From Reticulitermes lucifugus (Eukaryota > Arthropoda > Insecta > Blattodea > Rhinotermitidae), in assembly GCA_026260175.1 (NCBI GenBank), contig JAKCWW010000278.1:67015-103423 (forward strand): DNA of 36,409 nt, written 5' to 3'. Below, piece by piece: positions 1 to 10,400 of this stretch. The notes under the pieces were generated by a model, which saw nothing but the letters and a program-made list of their open reading frames with translations, was not told the origin of the DNA and did no database searches. Both the position numbers and the translations under genes were made by a program. Numbering within the stretch: position 1 is the first letter of the stretch; each line of letters starts with the position of its first letter.

Positions 1-104
1 AAGAGACAGACATCCATGCCCCCGCTGGGATTCGAACCCACGATCCTAGTAAGCGAGCGGCCGTAGACCCATGCCTTAGACCGCACGGCCACTGGGATCG
101 GCCA
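1..104 (-). mobile_element. SINE family A, tRNA-like head, cut by window edge
   Basis: On the minus strand this reads as the 5' head of the SINE seen whole at 11217-11471 and 19759-20021. It opens with GCCGATCCCAGTGGCCG and ends in a B box (GGTTCGAATCCC) followed by GGGCATGGATGTCTGTC. The head is a tRNA-derived pol III promoter. The body and 3' end lie outside the window, so no target-site duplication can be checked. It is not a tRNA gene, because the cloverleaf is imperfect and the same head recurs fused to the same body elsewhere. Confidence 0.85.
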
Positions 105-399
105 GATAGATCTTTACCACACCTAAATATAATGTGTGAAACAATGTTTGAACGACAAGTATTAGAAACATAGCGCTACTGCGAAACTGAGAATTCGTGT
201 GAAATATTTGTAAGCCCAATAGATCTAATAGTACAACCAACAAGGCAGATATTTTTGGATCACAGAAACATTTATTATTTAACCTCTCCTATAGAATTTG
301 TACTTAAACATACGTAATACGTTCGTCACAAAATGCAATAGGACAAAGGTAACAGCAGTATATTTGTGGGACTGAATAGGAGTGTAATAGGCAAACAGG
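105..399. other. AT-rich sequence, nothing recognised
   Basis: No supported gene, RNA or repeat is visible. The short open frames have no recognisable motif. Confidence 0.6.
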
Positions 400-770
400 C
401 TTTTGAAGTTCCTCTCATAAAGCCTTGCTTCTTTTTTCAAGTTCCTGGACTGTATAAGTGAGACCTCTTGCGTTCCAGGCGCCCACATTCTTTCCTCATC
501 CCTTAGTTCTGGCCCCGTCGTGTATCATTGTAATCTATCCGGCCATTTGTGGGGGAATTTCGAGATTAACATTTCTCACGTGGAAGGGAGTTCCAGTGCT
601 TCACATGTTTCCTCCAGAGAAGCTACCTGCATTAAGGTTATTCAGCTTTCTGCTCGTTGTGGGTTGATCTCAGCTTCAGCCTTCTCCTTTGGCTCGGGAA
701 AGAGGCAAGCAGGCACTTTCCAGCTTGTCGTCAGGGTCATTAAGGTTATTGAGTCCTCCCACTAAGGCGA
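400..770 (-). pseudogene. Possible relic of a non-LTR retrotransposon (ORF1 end / endonuclease start)
   Basis: Read on the minus strand, about 500 to 400 gives KNVGAWNARGLTYTVQELEK, which resembles the start of the AP endonuclease of insect LINEs (typically GTWNVRG or GAWNVRS). Upstream on the same strand, 770-505 gives LNNLNDPDDKLESACL and a second LNNLNAGSF. Stops and probable frameshifts interrupt it. The match is short and rests on memory of the family, so an unrelated sequence is possible. Confidence 0.3.
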
Positions 771-1109
771 GGTGCCAAAACCGTGTGGTGTTGCACATAA
801 TTGTTACAATTATCCACGGTCAATCTGGGAAAACTTTGGAATAACCTTGCCACGTCTTTACTTCTGAAATTACTTTTATCGATATTTGTATGACGATATC
901 TTGAATACAGGTAGCTTTCAATGTTTCTGCCACTCAGCAGTTCAGAGGTTATCACAGAGTTATTGAAAACTGCATTACGCTATCTTAATGGCATTTCCTC
1001 TGACGGAAGTGGGAATATGTCCGGTTTAAATCTCGACCGGTCCGTCGCATGTCCTGACTGCGTGTTTTGATGGCCTGAGTTTTAAATGAATTTTATAAAG
1101 CATGTTACG
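771..1109. other. Unassigned sequence
   Basis: No motif, repeat or gene was recognised here. Confidence 0.5.
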
Positions 1110-1215
1110 TGAAATACATATATATATACTCGTATATACATGCATATGTATACTTACACACACATATAATACATATACACATATATGTATATATACACGT
1201 GTGTGTGTGTGTGTA
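1110..1215. repeat. TA/CA/GT-rich microsatellite
   Basis: Interrupted TA, CA and finally GT dinucleotides run for about 105 bases, ending in a pure GT run just before 1215. This is simple low-complexity DNA. Confidence 0.9.
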
Positions 1216-1633
1216 CGGAATGTACCCGCCTAGAATCAGTGCAGACGGGTAACTGGCTATCTAGATCCTCTCCGTTTCCGGTTTTGCCCAATGTGTCCAA
1301 GCGAATGCTTTTGTCAGTTTACTGAAAATGGCTACGGCCGCCTACTCGTAAGTTCTGAAATTATTTGCTATTAATAATCATTATACTGTCAAATTCGACG
1401 TCGAAAAACCGTCGTTAAGGAACCTAGAATAGTTGAATATCTCACATTTATACGCATGGATTTTATTCATAAGTATTGGCAGGCAACAAATTTGCGACAT
1501 ATTTGTGTCTGGAGAAATTGTTATGAAATGCCTGTTTGTTCTTAGAGTGTATTCACATAAGCATGTATGTGTATATAAAAGTATGAGTAATTACACATGA
1601 GTACGTTTGTACATGTATTTAATATTATGATTA

Positions 1634-1684
1634 TTTGTGTGTGTGTGTGTGTTGTGTATGTGTGTGTGTATGTGTGTGTGTGTG
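1634..1684. repeat. GT microsatellite
   Basis: This is a GT-rich run with TA interruptions, followed by a purine-rich stretch (GAGAGAGACAGAGGGAGGGGG). It generates spurious open frames rich in Cys/Val on one strand and Thr/His on the other. These are not genes. Confidence 0.9.
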
Positions 1685-2259
1685 GGGTGTGCGAGAGAGA
1701 CAGAGGGAGGGGGTTGTTTCGAGGGGGATTTAGGCGAAACACGACTAGCCTTGTACGATGCACTGTGGCGTTGGGTGCTTAGAAAAATTTATTGTGAAAT
1801 TTACATTCTGCTTTCTGGAAGTATGTAGCATAAACAACGAGAAAATTAGAAATTATCCGGTATTTTGTGCTCACCAGTCCTATGAGCTACTTTATGCACA
1901 GAAAATGTAACTTGTAATTTCTGAATGTCTTGGAACTTTCATTACTGTCACGTGGAATCTCATAATTTACTGAAAATTGTCGAGTCTAATTCTCATGTGA
2001 CATTGTCAGAGTTAGCTGTCAACATTTAGCTTGCGGTATTACTAGTCTTTGCAAGTGCTTTGTGTTTTACTTCCTCACTACTAGATGATCGTAGGCAAAG
2101 ATTGTGTACTGTTTTTATTTTGCATAAATCTCTGAATCGGTTACTCAAAAGGAGGCGGGGTGGATGATAAATGGATGTTCCTGTACATATATGACTTTCA
2201 AGCCAAATGTTTACATAATAATTTTTCCACAATACTTATAAAGCTCGAGTGAGAAATGA
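1685..2259. other. Unassigned AT-rich sequence
   Basis: No gene or repeat was recognised. Confidence 0.5.
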
Positions 2260-2267
2260 AGAAGTAT

Positions 2268-2564
2268 TACATAGAGTTAAGGAGGAGAGGAATATCCTAC
2301 ATGCAATAAATAGAAGGAAGGGTAACTGGATTAGTCACATATTACGAAGGAACTGCTGTTAAAGCACGTTATTGAAGAAAAGATAGAGGGAAGGATAGAA
2401 GTGATGGGAAGACGAGGAAGAAGACTTAAGCAGCTACTGGATGACCTCAAGGAAACGAGAAGATACTGGAAGCTTAAAGACGAAGCACTAGATTGCACTC
2501 TGTGTAGAATTCGCTTTGAAAGGGGCTATGGACTTCTCGCAAGACAGACTACAAAATGATGAAA
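2268..2564 (+). pseudogene. LINE reverse transcriptase, C-terminal fragment
   Basis: The plus strand encodes the C-terminal tail of an insect non-LTR retrotransposon polymerase. EVLHRVKEERNILHAINRRK is followed by GNWISHILRRNC in one frame. The next frame continues LLKHVIEEKIEGRIEVMGRR, then KQLLDDLKE, YWKLKDEAL and LARQTTK, ending at two stops. These blocks are characteristic of the region after the RT domain. One frameshift falls near 2352. There is no upstream endonuclease or RT domain, so this is a 5'-truncated dead copy, the usual outcome of incomplete target-primed reverse transcription. The family name (Jockey or RTE-like) is not certain. Confidence 0.8.
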
Positions 2565-2574
2565 TATTAAGCTT

Positions 2575-4660
2575 AAACTACTGTGCAGTAACAACACTCA
2601 AGCCTACTGTTACCACTGGTGGACTGCCTCGACTTCCAATGCATATGATTTTATACTTTGTGTCTTTGTAGCTATAAAGTAAATGTATATACCCTGGCCC
2701 CTGATTTTCATAGTGCATCACTTTAATTTCAAGCTAATTTACCTTACTACTGCCATTGTCCAGTGTTCAGTTCCTAGAAACATTTCCAGCTAAACTTTGA
2801 GATCAATAATATCAGTTTACTGCAAGTTTTGTACTTTTTAAGCATCGGCGATTTTGTTTCTTCCTCTTTTGGAACGTGTCAGACGAAAGACGTTCAGACA
2901 GTACCCTCAGCTACTTTCCTGTTTGTCTCCTGATCCTGGCCTAATCTCTTGAGTTTTGGGTGTGTTATTTTAAAAGCAATTTAGAATGTAATCGTTTGGC
3001 GATTATAATCAAGTTGCCAAAGTTTCAAACACGTTAAAGTGTGTTGTGCATTTACACCTGCACCTACAAAATCAATATTCTTATGCCGTATACAGGTTCA
3101 ACGCCTTCTTCTTGACTAAGGTGACCCTCTATTTCTGTCGCTCACAGTGATTTTTGCTTCCACGTACTGGGGTCGGATCTCTTCTACCAACTAAATTTTT
3201 TTCTTTAAAAATTCATGTGGTTCTTTCTTCATTAGACGAAGCGCTATCATCAGATGCAAGTATGTGATATTCACTGCCGTTTTAATATCAGAAAGAGAAC
3301 GTGACTCAGATTACGTTTCTTTGAAGTTTGAGTGTCACATAATGTTGATGAAGAAGGTCAGGTATTTAAAGCAGAGTAGGACACAATTTCTGCAGAGTTC
3401 TGCACATTAAATTTTACAGGCGTACTCTGAAGAGTCCCGCCACCAGCTGCTGAACAAAGCTGTTTTTTCAGTATACCTGCATGACTGACATGCAGTTTAT
3501 TTTTCAACATCTGTTTCTGATCTGCTATCTAGAATGCGAAAAATTGTTTCCTAACAGTGCTCCATTACTTGCAAGAATTTACGTTAAAATACTTCACCAT
3601 TTAAATTAGAACAAGCTTTTCCAGATCTTTTAAAAATAATCAGACCATAGACCACCTTTAGTGACTTGAACATCTTGCACTTTTTGAAGTTCTACAGTAC
3701 ACTTGCAGTAAACTGTCATATATTCTACTTGGTCATGATTTTTATCCTTAATCGTAATTACACTGAAACTTTATTCATTCCTTCAACATGTGAACCATCA
3801 GTAAATGAAGTGCACAGCTTGACCACCTGTCGTTCGTGGCACATACGTTTCTTTGAACAAATATTTAATTTATTAAATTAAAGAGTGAATTATTATAAGA
3901 ACAAACACATTTGCAAACTGCATAACTATAGCTGTGCAAGATAACTTAAATGCTCATGGCTACTGAAAAGTTGATTTTTACACTCTTACCAAAGAAAACC
4001 GATCGAATAGCGTTGAAGTAAAACTTCCCATCCGTACTTGGTAATTTATTCTTGTAAAAACGTTCAACTACACTCGGTCGTTTCGTACTGCAGCGGTGTA
4101 CGACTTAAAACTGACCAATTAGACATAGTAATATTTACCTCTACAATATTTCCGTTTTTTACTTGGTCAAAATATGACTACGCTAATTCACACCCTCTCA
4201 TGCAGAACACAACTTCCAAATTTTTTCCTTGTAAAATTACCTCGTTTTCAATACGTTTGGTTGTATCATATCAATTTTTTTCCTATTTCTGACTTGGTCA
4301 GTTTTTACAGTTATCCGACTGTATCTCTGTTCTCGTGCTACATTTATTTGATTTTTTGACGCGTTATGTAAAGCCCTCAGTGTTGACAAGGTAACGTGTA
4401 CCTTCCTCTTCAACAGCTTTCATGGTGGGTTGAGGGTGACCAGCCTGGTATTTCAGCGATGGTGCTCCGAATCTTGTCTCCACATCAAGCACATTTCGGT
4501 CACTGAAAATAATAGTTACCCTAACTGGCTATTGTTATGCTGAATTTTACTTTGTCATGTAGCAGATTGGTGGACATCAAGAAGCTACTATTTAACAGCG
4601 AATAATAACGAATAGTTTGTTAGATTATTTAACGAGCTTTATTTTGCCAGATTTTAGGTT
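2575..4660. other. Long unassigned stretch
   Basis: About 2 kb with no recognised gene or repeat. The frames at 3666-3881 and 4038-4359 are hydrophobic, AT-driven and without motifs. The region could be intronic or old decayed transposon DNA. Confidence 0.5.
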
Positions 4661-4667
4661 TCCACAG

Positions 4668-4893
4668 CGACATTATTGAGGATTCAGGTCCTGTGAGATG
4701 TGACACTGTGTACCTGGGTTAGTGATTTCCGACGTTCCGAAGGGACATACCGCCTTCATCTTCAAGAGTCGAGCATTCTTCCTGGACTCCTCGACCCTTT
4801 TATATGAAGACACGAGGTTCCTTCGAAAGGCCGGGAAACACTAATCCAGCGACACAATGTCACATCTCACAGGACCTGAATCCTCGACATTTG
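4668..4893. mobile_element. Foldback (snapback) element with near-duplicate flanks
   Basis: Two arms are inverted copies. The left arm (about 4679-4755) begins AGGATTCAGGTCCTGTGAGA. The right arm (about 4808-4884) is its reverse complement, ending CAGGACCTGAATCCT. The similarity continues inward through TTAGTG and TTTCC. The middle also pairs partly with itself (CCTTCATCTTCAAGAGTCGA against TCGACCCTTTTATATGAAGA), so nearly the whole element can fold into one hairpin. The flanks CGACATTATTG (4668-4678) and CGACATTTG (4885-4893) look like a target-site duplication with a 2-base indel. It has no coding capacity and the class is unknown. Confidence 0.75.
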
Positions 4894-4894
4894 T

Positions 4895-5640
4895 TTTACT
4901 GTAGAAATTAAATACCATTTTGCATGTTGGGAACGTAGACATGGCAAATGTTCAGACGTAGGGAATTGTGGCTTATTATTTCACGGCATTTAATCTCACT
5001 GTCCTCGAAAGGCTGAAGAAAATTAGGAACGTCTTCGGCCAGGATGTAGCCCAGACGAATTTCGAATTGGAGACCTCTCGAATAAAAGTTTTGGGCGTTA
5101 CGGATGTACTAACGTGCTGAGGGAGACTTCATTATACCTTTATAGGATGATATATTTTTATCACGCAAATCGCGCACTATGTAACTGAGGAGAGTATCAC
5201 GCGATTAAAACAAATGACTGGAATTTATATTAATAAGAGAAACATAGACTCCCTGTCTGGCCGCTTATTAACCGGCTTAATATCGTAGGGGATTTGGAAG
5301 AGAGCCGGAAATCTAGGTCAGAGCCTGATCCTCAATCTCTACTCTTTCACGGAATAATACAACAGCAATGTATATTCCGGAGACCCATATCCTATATCTA
5401 TCTTTTTGCGGTTACACACAATAGTATACAGATTACGTATATCTATTACTATCAGTATATCCATGTTTATTTACGATGTAATAATTAAATTCTCCATGTG
5501 ATATTTAAATATAATAGACACAGTCATCATTTACAACATTTATACTGAATATTCACAGTTAAAATGTGTGTGTTTTGTAAGGATCAGAAATTGTGTATGT
5601 TAGCTCGGCCGGAAGAACATTATCTTTATCGAGGAAGCAG
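4895..5640. other. Unassigned sequence
   Basis: No gene or repeat was recognised. The frame at 5294-5488 has no motif. Confidence 0.5.
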
Positions 5641-6135
5641 CTGAGTATCTACATAAATCCTGACACTATGACTCATTACAACGTATGTAATCCCATAGAT
5701 CCTAACATTATGACTGTTCGTACAGCGGATGCAATCACATAGAACCCAACACTACGATTCTGAATGGATGCAATCCCATATATCCTTCTTACAGCGCATG
5801 TTATCCAAATAGATCATAACACTCTAAGACTTTACGTACAGCAGCAGTAATTACATAGATCCTAACATTACAACTCTTCTTATAAAGGACATAATCACAT
5901 AGATCTTAACATTGTGGCTCATCTTAGAGTGGATGTAACTCGTAGATCCTAACACTACGACTCTTCTTACAGAGGACGTAATCACATACATCCTTACACT
6001 GTGGGTCTTCTTACAGCGCATGCAATCCTAAATATCGTAACACTACGACTCTTCGTACAGTGAATTTTATCACATAGATCCTAGCACTACGACTCATTTT
6101 ACAGCGGAGTGTAGTCACATAGAATGCTCCAACAT
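5641..6135. repeat. Minisatellite, about 44-bp unit, 11-12 copies
   Basis: A degenerate tandem repeat with unit roughly CACATAGATCCTAACACTAC, then GACTCTTCTTACAGCGGATG, then TAAT. Anchor points of CACATAGATCC-like text fall near 5651, 5692, 5736, 5773 (a shortened copy), 5810, 5853, 5896, 5941, 5983, 6028, 6071 and 6116, which gives spacings of about 37-45 bases. Copies differ by many substitutions, so the array is old. There are no unique spacers, so it is not a CRISPR. Confidence 0.85.
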
Positions 6136-6817
6136 GCCTCTCCTTTTACGATTCATAGTCCTCCTACCGTATCTCACTAGCTGATACTGTGTCGTGAAGT
6201 AACATAACGGAGACCCATACGTTGTCCTACTTTCTCTGTCAACAGATTTATGGTTTAAATTTATTAATCCTATTGTATTTACATGTATCATTTAATGTGC
6301 CTAATGCTTGTCTCTAAAGTAAACAGTTCCTAAATGTACGTTATCATAAATTTGCACTTGCTGCCTCAAGTCTTTATTATTTTGCTTTTCATTTCAATAT
6401 GGAACCTTGAAATGTTACTGCGTACTCTACCTTGATTTCTGTGTTGACTGTCTCGTGTGTTATTTTTCATGTAGTGTTCTTGTAACTTTTATAGATTAAT
6501 AAATATTTAACTTTATGTTTATTATTATACAGCACATCAAATGTCAAAGGCAAACATTATGAAATTATACACAGCAAAGGGCATGCGTGTATGTGCTTGT
6601 GGATTTGAATGTTTGATTTACGAAAATAACAAATTAAAAGAATAGAAACGACAGAAATGATCTTCCTCGGAACGGTCGAAATGACGAATAAAAGACTGGA
6701 ATTATTGGGGGAAAAAAAATAGGAGTAACAAGATTAACTGTAAGACAACAATAAAAATATAACATTAAAAATTTGCATTATTTTGAAAAATGCTTGAAAA
6801 TGAATCCAGAAGATGTA
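6136..6817. other. Unassigned AT-rich sequence
   Basis: No gene or repeat was recognised. Confidence 0.5.
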
Positions 6818-6945
6818 AAACAAATTTATCCCTGTGCACGCCATGAAGGCGTACGGGGGATTGGAAGTATAGATCCACTCATTCTTAAAGTCGACACTAG
6901 ATGGACGTGAGTGGTCAGCTTCAAGTTCCTGCAGCTTTACCGCTG
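6818..6945 (-). mobile_element. SINE family D, 3' fragment
   Basis: This is the same sequence as the 3' half of the complete copy at 7594-7882. Shared blocks on the plus strand include AAATTTRTCCCTGT, CACTSATTCTTAA, a GGWSGTGAGTRGTCAG segment and GCMGCTTTA. Similarity stops near 6945, before the core continues into the tRNA head, so the copy is 5' truncated or broken. Confidence 0.7.
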
Positions 6946-7581
6946 AACGCGCTAACGTTTGTGGACACCAGAACCAAAGCCATTATCTAGACCAGACGAA
7001 TTGTCCTAGACATATCTTTTAAGAGGAAACACGTATGACTTCTCTTAATAAGGCAGCAGCTTCGAATCTTTCCAGTCATTCCAGGCGAATATTTGGGTAA
7101 TATCTTGCAGTATGTCACTACTATTTCCTCCCCTTAAACATCGTTCTATCTCATTATTTGATGCTAAATAATTTATTCAGTTGATAAGCTAGAACAATTT
7201 ACGAACAATGTTACATAGAAGGATGTTGAATTTGACCGACATAGAACAATGAAACACGTGGGTTGACTGCTGATAGGTCATGCGTTGACGTGAACCCTTG
7301 TTGCATTGAGCAGGTGTGGGGGAGTAGTGTGGGTACAGGAAGGAATACGTCCAGCCTGTGGTAAATGCTAATAAGATTAGATTGCAGCGGCCTGTCTTTG
7401 ACAGGTAGATCGATTTAGATAACCTTCATGTGCTCAAATAGGCCGCCTGTAAGATCAATAACCACTAGTGTGTGTACCCTCGCTGCTGTGGGATGTCGGC
7501 GGCTCGACAGTTGTAGATGCACAGAGAGAGCTCCAGCAAGCTAGCAAGGTCCGCCGTATCGCCTTACCTTCTGCGCTTTTT
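6946..7581. other. Unassigned stretch with a GC-richer patch
   Basis: From about 7260 to 7570 the composition is visibly more GC-rich than the surroundings. Several CAGGT-like strings occur (for example near 7310 and 7400). No open frame with a motif and no repeat was recognised. Confidence 0.4.
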
Positions 7582-7894
7582 CAGCAGCAAGCAAAAAAAG
7601 AGCAAAGGTAAATTTGTCCCTGTAAAACCGTGAAGATAAACAGGGGGAGTGTAGATATAGCTCCACTGATTCTTAACCTCGGTACTGTATCGAGGTGAGT
7701 AGTCAGTTTAACGTTCTGGCCGCTTTATTCCAGGGGAAAGATCCGTCGGTACTCATTAAACAGGGAAATGGGTTGGCCCCAGAGCCGGTCTGGATGGTTT
7801 GGAGAAGAGAAAAATCTCTTGCCTTGTCGAGACTCGAACCTCGGGTTTTTCACCCCGTAACTTGGTCACTACACCGACTACCCAGCAACAAGCA
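7582..7894 (-). mobile_element. SINE family D, complete copy
   Basis: On the minus strand a tRNA-like head (about 7882-7815) has an A-box-like GTCGGTGTAGTGACCA and a B box GGTTCGAGTCTC. A central core follows (AATGAGTACC, ATAAAGCGGCCAGAA). The 3' part reads TACCGAGGTTAAGAATCAGT and ends GGGACAAATTTACC before a T-rich tail. Target-site duplications flank it: CAGCAGCAAGCA at 7582-7593 and CAGCAACAAGCA at 7883-7894, one mismatch in 12. The element between them is 289 bp. It is non-autonomous, and transcription would use the internal pol III promoter. Confidence 0.85.
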
Positions 7895-8337
7895 TAGACA
7901 CTTGTAATCCTACGGAGTAAACAATATTTCCAAATTATTTGTTTGTTATCTTACACGTGTCACTGGAATTTCGGTTTACGCTTATTAATGCTAAACACAC
8001 TGCAGAAAGTCAGTTTGCCATTCATATTCATAACATCAAAGAATATTTTAAATAAAACTTGCGGAGCTCAGTAATATCAATATTTTGTATCTTGTATCAG
8101 CTTGAAGCTCAAATCGAATTTTTCACAAACGATTCATTGTACAAGAAACTGGTACGTAATGTCAATACAGGGACCTCTAGGATGCACAACTTTTAAGTGA
8201 AATATTCTCGTTGAGCTGAATAAGTAACGACACAAAACGACAAATGTTTTATTTCTTTGCATACTCGTATGTGCTTTGTTTAATAGCAATATACATGTAT
8301 CTCCAATGTGAGCGAACCCCTGATGGAGTTACGTTCT
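7895..8337. other. Unassigned sequence
   Basis: No gene or repeat was recognised. Confidence 0.5.
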
Positions 8338-8641
8338 TGCCTTTATTGTTGTTGTTGTTGTTGTTGCTGTTATTGTTGTTGTTGTTATTGTTGCTGTTAT
8401 TGTTGTTGCTGCTGCTGTTATTGTTGTTATTGTTATTGTTGTTGCTGTTATTCTTGTTGCTGCTGCTGTTATTGTTGTTGTTGCTGTTATTGTTATTGTT
8501 GTTGCTGTTATTGTTGTTGTTGTTATTATTGTTGTTGTTGTTATTATTGTTGTTGTTGTTATTGTTGTTGTTGTTGCTGTTATTGTTATTGTTGCTGTTA
8601 TTGTTGTTGCTGCTATTGTTGTTGTTGTTGGTGGTGGTGGT
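8338..8641. repeat. TTG/CTG/TTA trinucleotide microsatellite, about 300 bp
   Basis: Almost every triplet is TTG, with CTG and TTA interruptions, ending in GTG repeats. Triplet phase is kept throughout, so several frames stay open on both strands (poly-Leu and poly-Cys on plus, poly-Asn/Ser on minus). The long frames are a by-product of the repeat. Nothing suggests a protein. Confidence 0.95.
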
Positions 8642-8664
8642 AATGGTAATTACGATATTATTAG

Positions 8665-8990
8665 GAGATAAAGGATTATGATGGGCGGGGCATATTGCAC
8701 TCACGGAAGGGAAGAGAAATTTGTAGGGAGTTTTGGTTGGAAATACTCAAGGAAAAATTCAGCTGTGAAGACCTAGGCATAGATGGGAGGATAATATTAA
8801 AACATACTTCAATGATATAGGATGGAAGAGCGTGGACTATATTCGTCTGGGTCAGGATAGGGACAAGTAGCGGGCTGTTGCGAGCACGGTAATGCCGCTT
8901 TGAGTTTTATGAAGTTCTGAGAATTTGTTGTGTTCCGGAACGACTAGTAGCTTCTCAAGAAGGACTCAGCTGCATGGAGTGAGTGGGATA
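8665..8990 (+). pseudogene. LINE reverse transcriptase C-terminus and start of 3' UTR
   Basis: Around 8786-8890 the plus strand reads WEDNIKTYFNDIGWKSVDYI followed by RLGQDRDK, a stop, then RAVASTVM. This matches the conserved tail of insect LINE polymerases (typically RRWEDNIKMDL ... VDWI.LAQDRDRWRALV). Downstream, FSRRTQLHGVSGIV at about 8950-8992 corresponds to the post-RT text common to this family, also seen on the minus strand at 36318-36409. In-frame stops mark it as dead. It directly follows the trinucleotide repeat. Confidence 0.8.
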
Positions 8991-9099
8991 GTTGTTAAAT
9001 AAAACGCAGTTACATATTTGGATAGTGGTTTGTGTTAATAATTTGCGTAACTTTTATTTATGAGATTATAAATTTTTTCCTTTGCAGTACGTGTATAAT

Positions 9100-9640
9100 A
9101 TTTATTCAGGATTTAAGTACAAAACTTAAATACAGAAGATTGCTAAGGGAAAGGAGTTTGCCATATTTTAGAAAAGTATGATACACGGGAATTAAATTAG
9201 TGAGATTATAGTAGGCAGTAAATAACATGAAGAAGGAGTAAATTCTATGTCTCTTACTCTTGGTTGCGACACCGTGGAGGTTTGTAGCTACCTCTGTCTT
9301 CAAGGTCGGAATGAGTGGTAAGATACATGACAGTGGCGACAAGGAAACTCTCCCATGCTTCTGAACGATCATCATTTATGTCATCCTGCCCTTATAATAC
9401 GGTCACATTCCCTCCCCACTCTTTCCACCATGAAGAAACAGGCAGCAAGTTCCTCCGAAAGGCCGATATCCATCTACAACACTGTACGTTGACGCAATCC
9501 GGAAGACCACAATCCCTGTATCTGCCGCCACGAATACGTCAAATCTTGCATAAGACAAATGAGTTTTACGAAGTATAATTGCAAAAAGTGTCTTCTGAAT
9601 AGACGTGCAACTTATTTTCACCTGCAGTCTAACTCTCATT
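9100..9640 (-). pseudogene. Relic of a dispersed insect repeat (FDVF...RRFGGT type)
   Basis: The minus strand at 9640-9403 reads ARFDVFVAADTGIVVFRIAS, then VVDGYRPFGGTCCLFLHGGK. I recognise the layout of a widespread insect repeat whose spurious translations contain FDVFTAV..., VFWDV... and RRFGGT. Further along the same strand, near 9310-9280, TLKTEVATNL fits the downstream segment of that repeat. Transposon class is not known to me. Similar 3' pieces occur at 15770-15895 and 20270-20330 on the plus strand. Confidence 0.5.
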
Positions 9641-9680
9641 ATTTTTCATTCTTTAAATGTTGTCATTTCTTCCCAATACG

Positions 9681-9965
9681 TTTGTGCCTGCCTTTTTTTT
9701 TTAGTGAAGGGCCCCGCAGCAGATGCTACGGACGCACCGCAGACTTAAGGCTTATTGTGCAACCCTGTGATGAAGATGATTAATTTTTTTATTGTTCCAA
9801 GTAATGGAGCACCGGTGGAATGAAACTGACAGGGGAAAACATGCCCCAGTGCCACTTTGTCCACCAAAAATCCCACATGAACTGACCCGGGATCGAACCC
9901 GGGTCTCCGCGTTGGGAGGCCGGCGACTAACCATCTGAGCCATGGCACGGCCTTTGTGCCCGACT
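9681..9965 (-). mobile_element. SINE family B, complete copy with TSD
   Basis: On the minus strand it begins GGCCGTGCCATGGCTCAGAT (A box TGGCTCAGATGG). The B box is GGGTTCGATCCCGGG. The body includes GTGGACAAAGTGGCACTGGG and TTCATTCCACCGGTGCTCCA. The 3' tail has CATCACAGGGTTGCACAATA and CCGTAGCATCTGCTGCGG, then an A-run. Target-site duplications are TTTGTGCCTGCCT (9681-9693) and TTTGTGCCCGACT (9953-9965). Compared with the 24255 copy it lacks about 20 bp of CTCCGAGTA-type sequence between two TTTTCCCC-like blocks. Confidence 0.9.
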
Positions 9966-10084
9966 TACAAGTAATCTCTGAAGTAAACTTAATGTCTGAC
10001 TTAACATGATTCATATAATACAAAATGATTAACACTTTCCTTGCAAGAATAGATTTCTTTGTCTGTACGAGTAATGTGAAGGAA

Positions 10085-10125
10085 CGCTTATATACATTAT
10101 ATATATGTATATATTTTATTTAAGC
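10085..10125. repeat. TA-rich microsatellite
   Basis: A short interrupted TATATA/TATG run. Confidence 0.7.
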
Positions 10126-10139
10126 CCTTAAATAAAATA

Positions 10140-10400
10140 TACCTTTCACTGCACCAGTTTTCGCGAAACTCATGTTTATTAAGTGGTATTCAGTGGAGAT
10201 CTCTTCTATCGAATTTCAGCCAGTCACGAAACATGAAATGTGCAGGTAATAAATTCATTTACGTCTTTCAGTACAGTATGCCTGACACTGCGTCGATTTT
10301 CACGAAACTCGCACCTGCTTGACAGGTTTGACGGTGCTGCTGTAATGGATTTTATGGCAATCCGACAGACGATCTAGTCGTTGATACTAGGGCACGAAAG
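10140..10400. other. Possible pair of diverged repeats
   Basis: CACTGCACCAGTTTTCGCGA followed by AACTC (about 10149) resembles CACTGCGTCGATTTTCACGA followed by AACTC (about 10287). The two are about 138 bp apart. This could be an old tandem duplication or two ends of one transposon relic. Confidence 0.35.

Noticed and set aside
3225-3275. Hammerhead-like CTGATGA on the minus strand near 3249
   Set aside because: No stem II followed by GAAA at the right spacing could be drawn.
5641-6135. CRISPR-like array
   Set aside because: The units abut with no unique spacers and are diverged along their whole length. The context is a eukaryotic genome.
7815-7882. Possible minus-strand tRNA gene
   Set aside because: It is joined to a repeated SINE body and the whole unit is flanked by a 12-base duplication. 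Cloverleaf arms are imperfect.
8244-8704. Long open frames on both strands (145, 151 and 111 codons)
   Set aside because: They are translations of a TTG/CTG/TTA microsatellite: poly-Leu, poly-Cys and poly-Asn. Frames open on both strands at once point to the repeat, not a gene.
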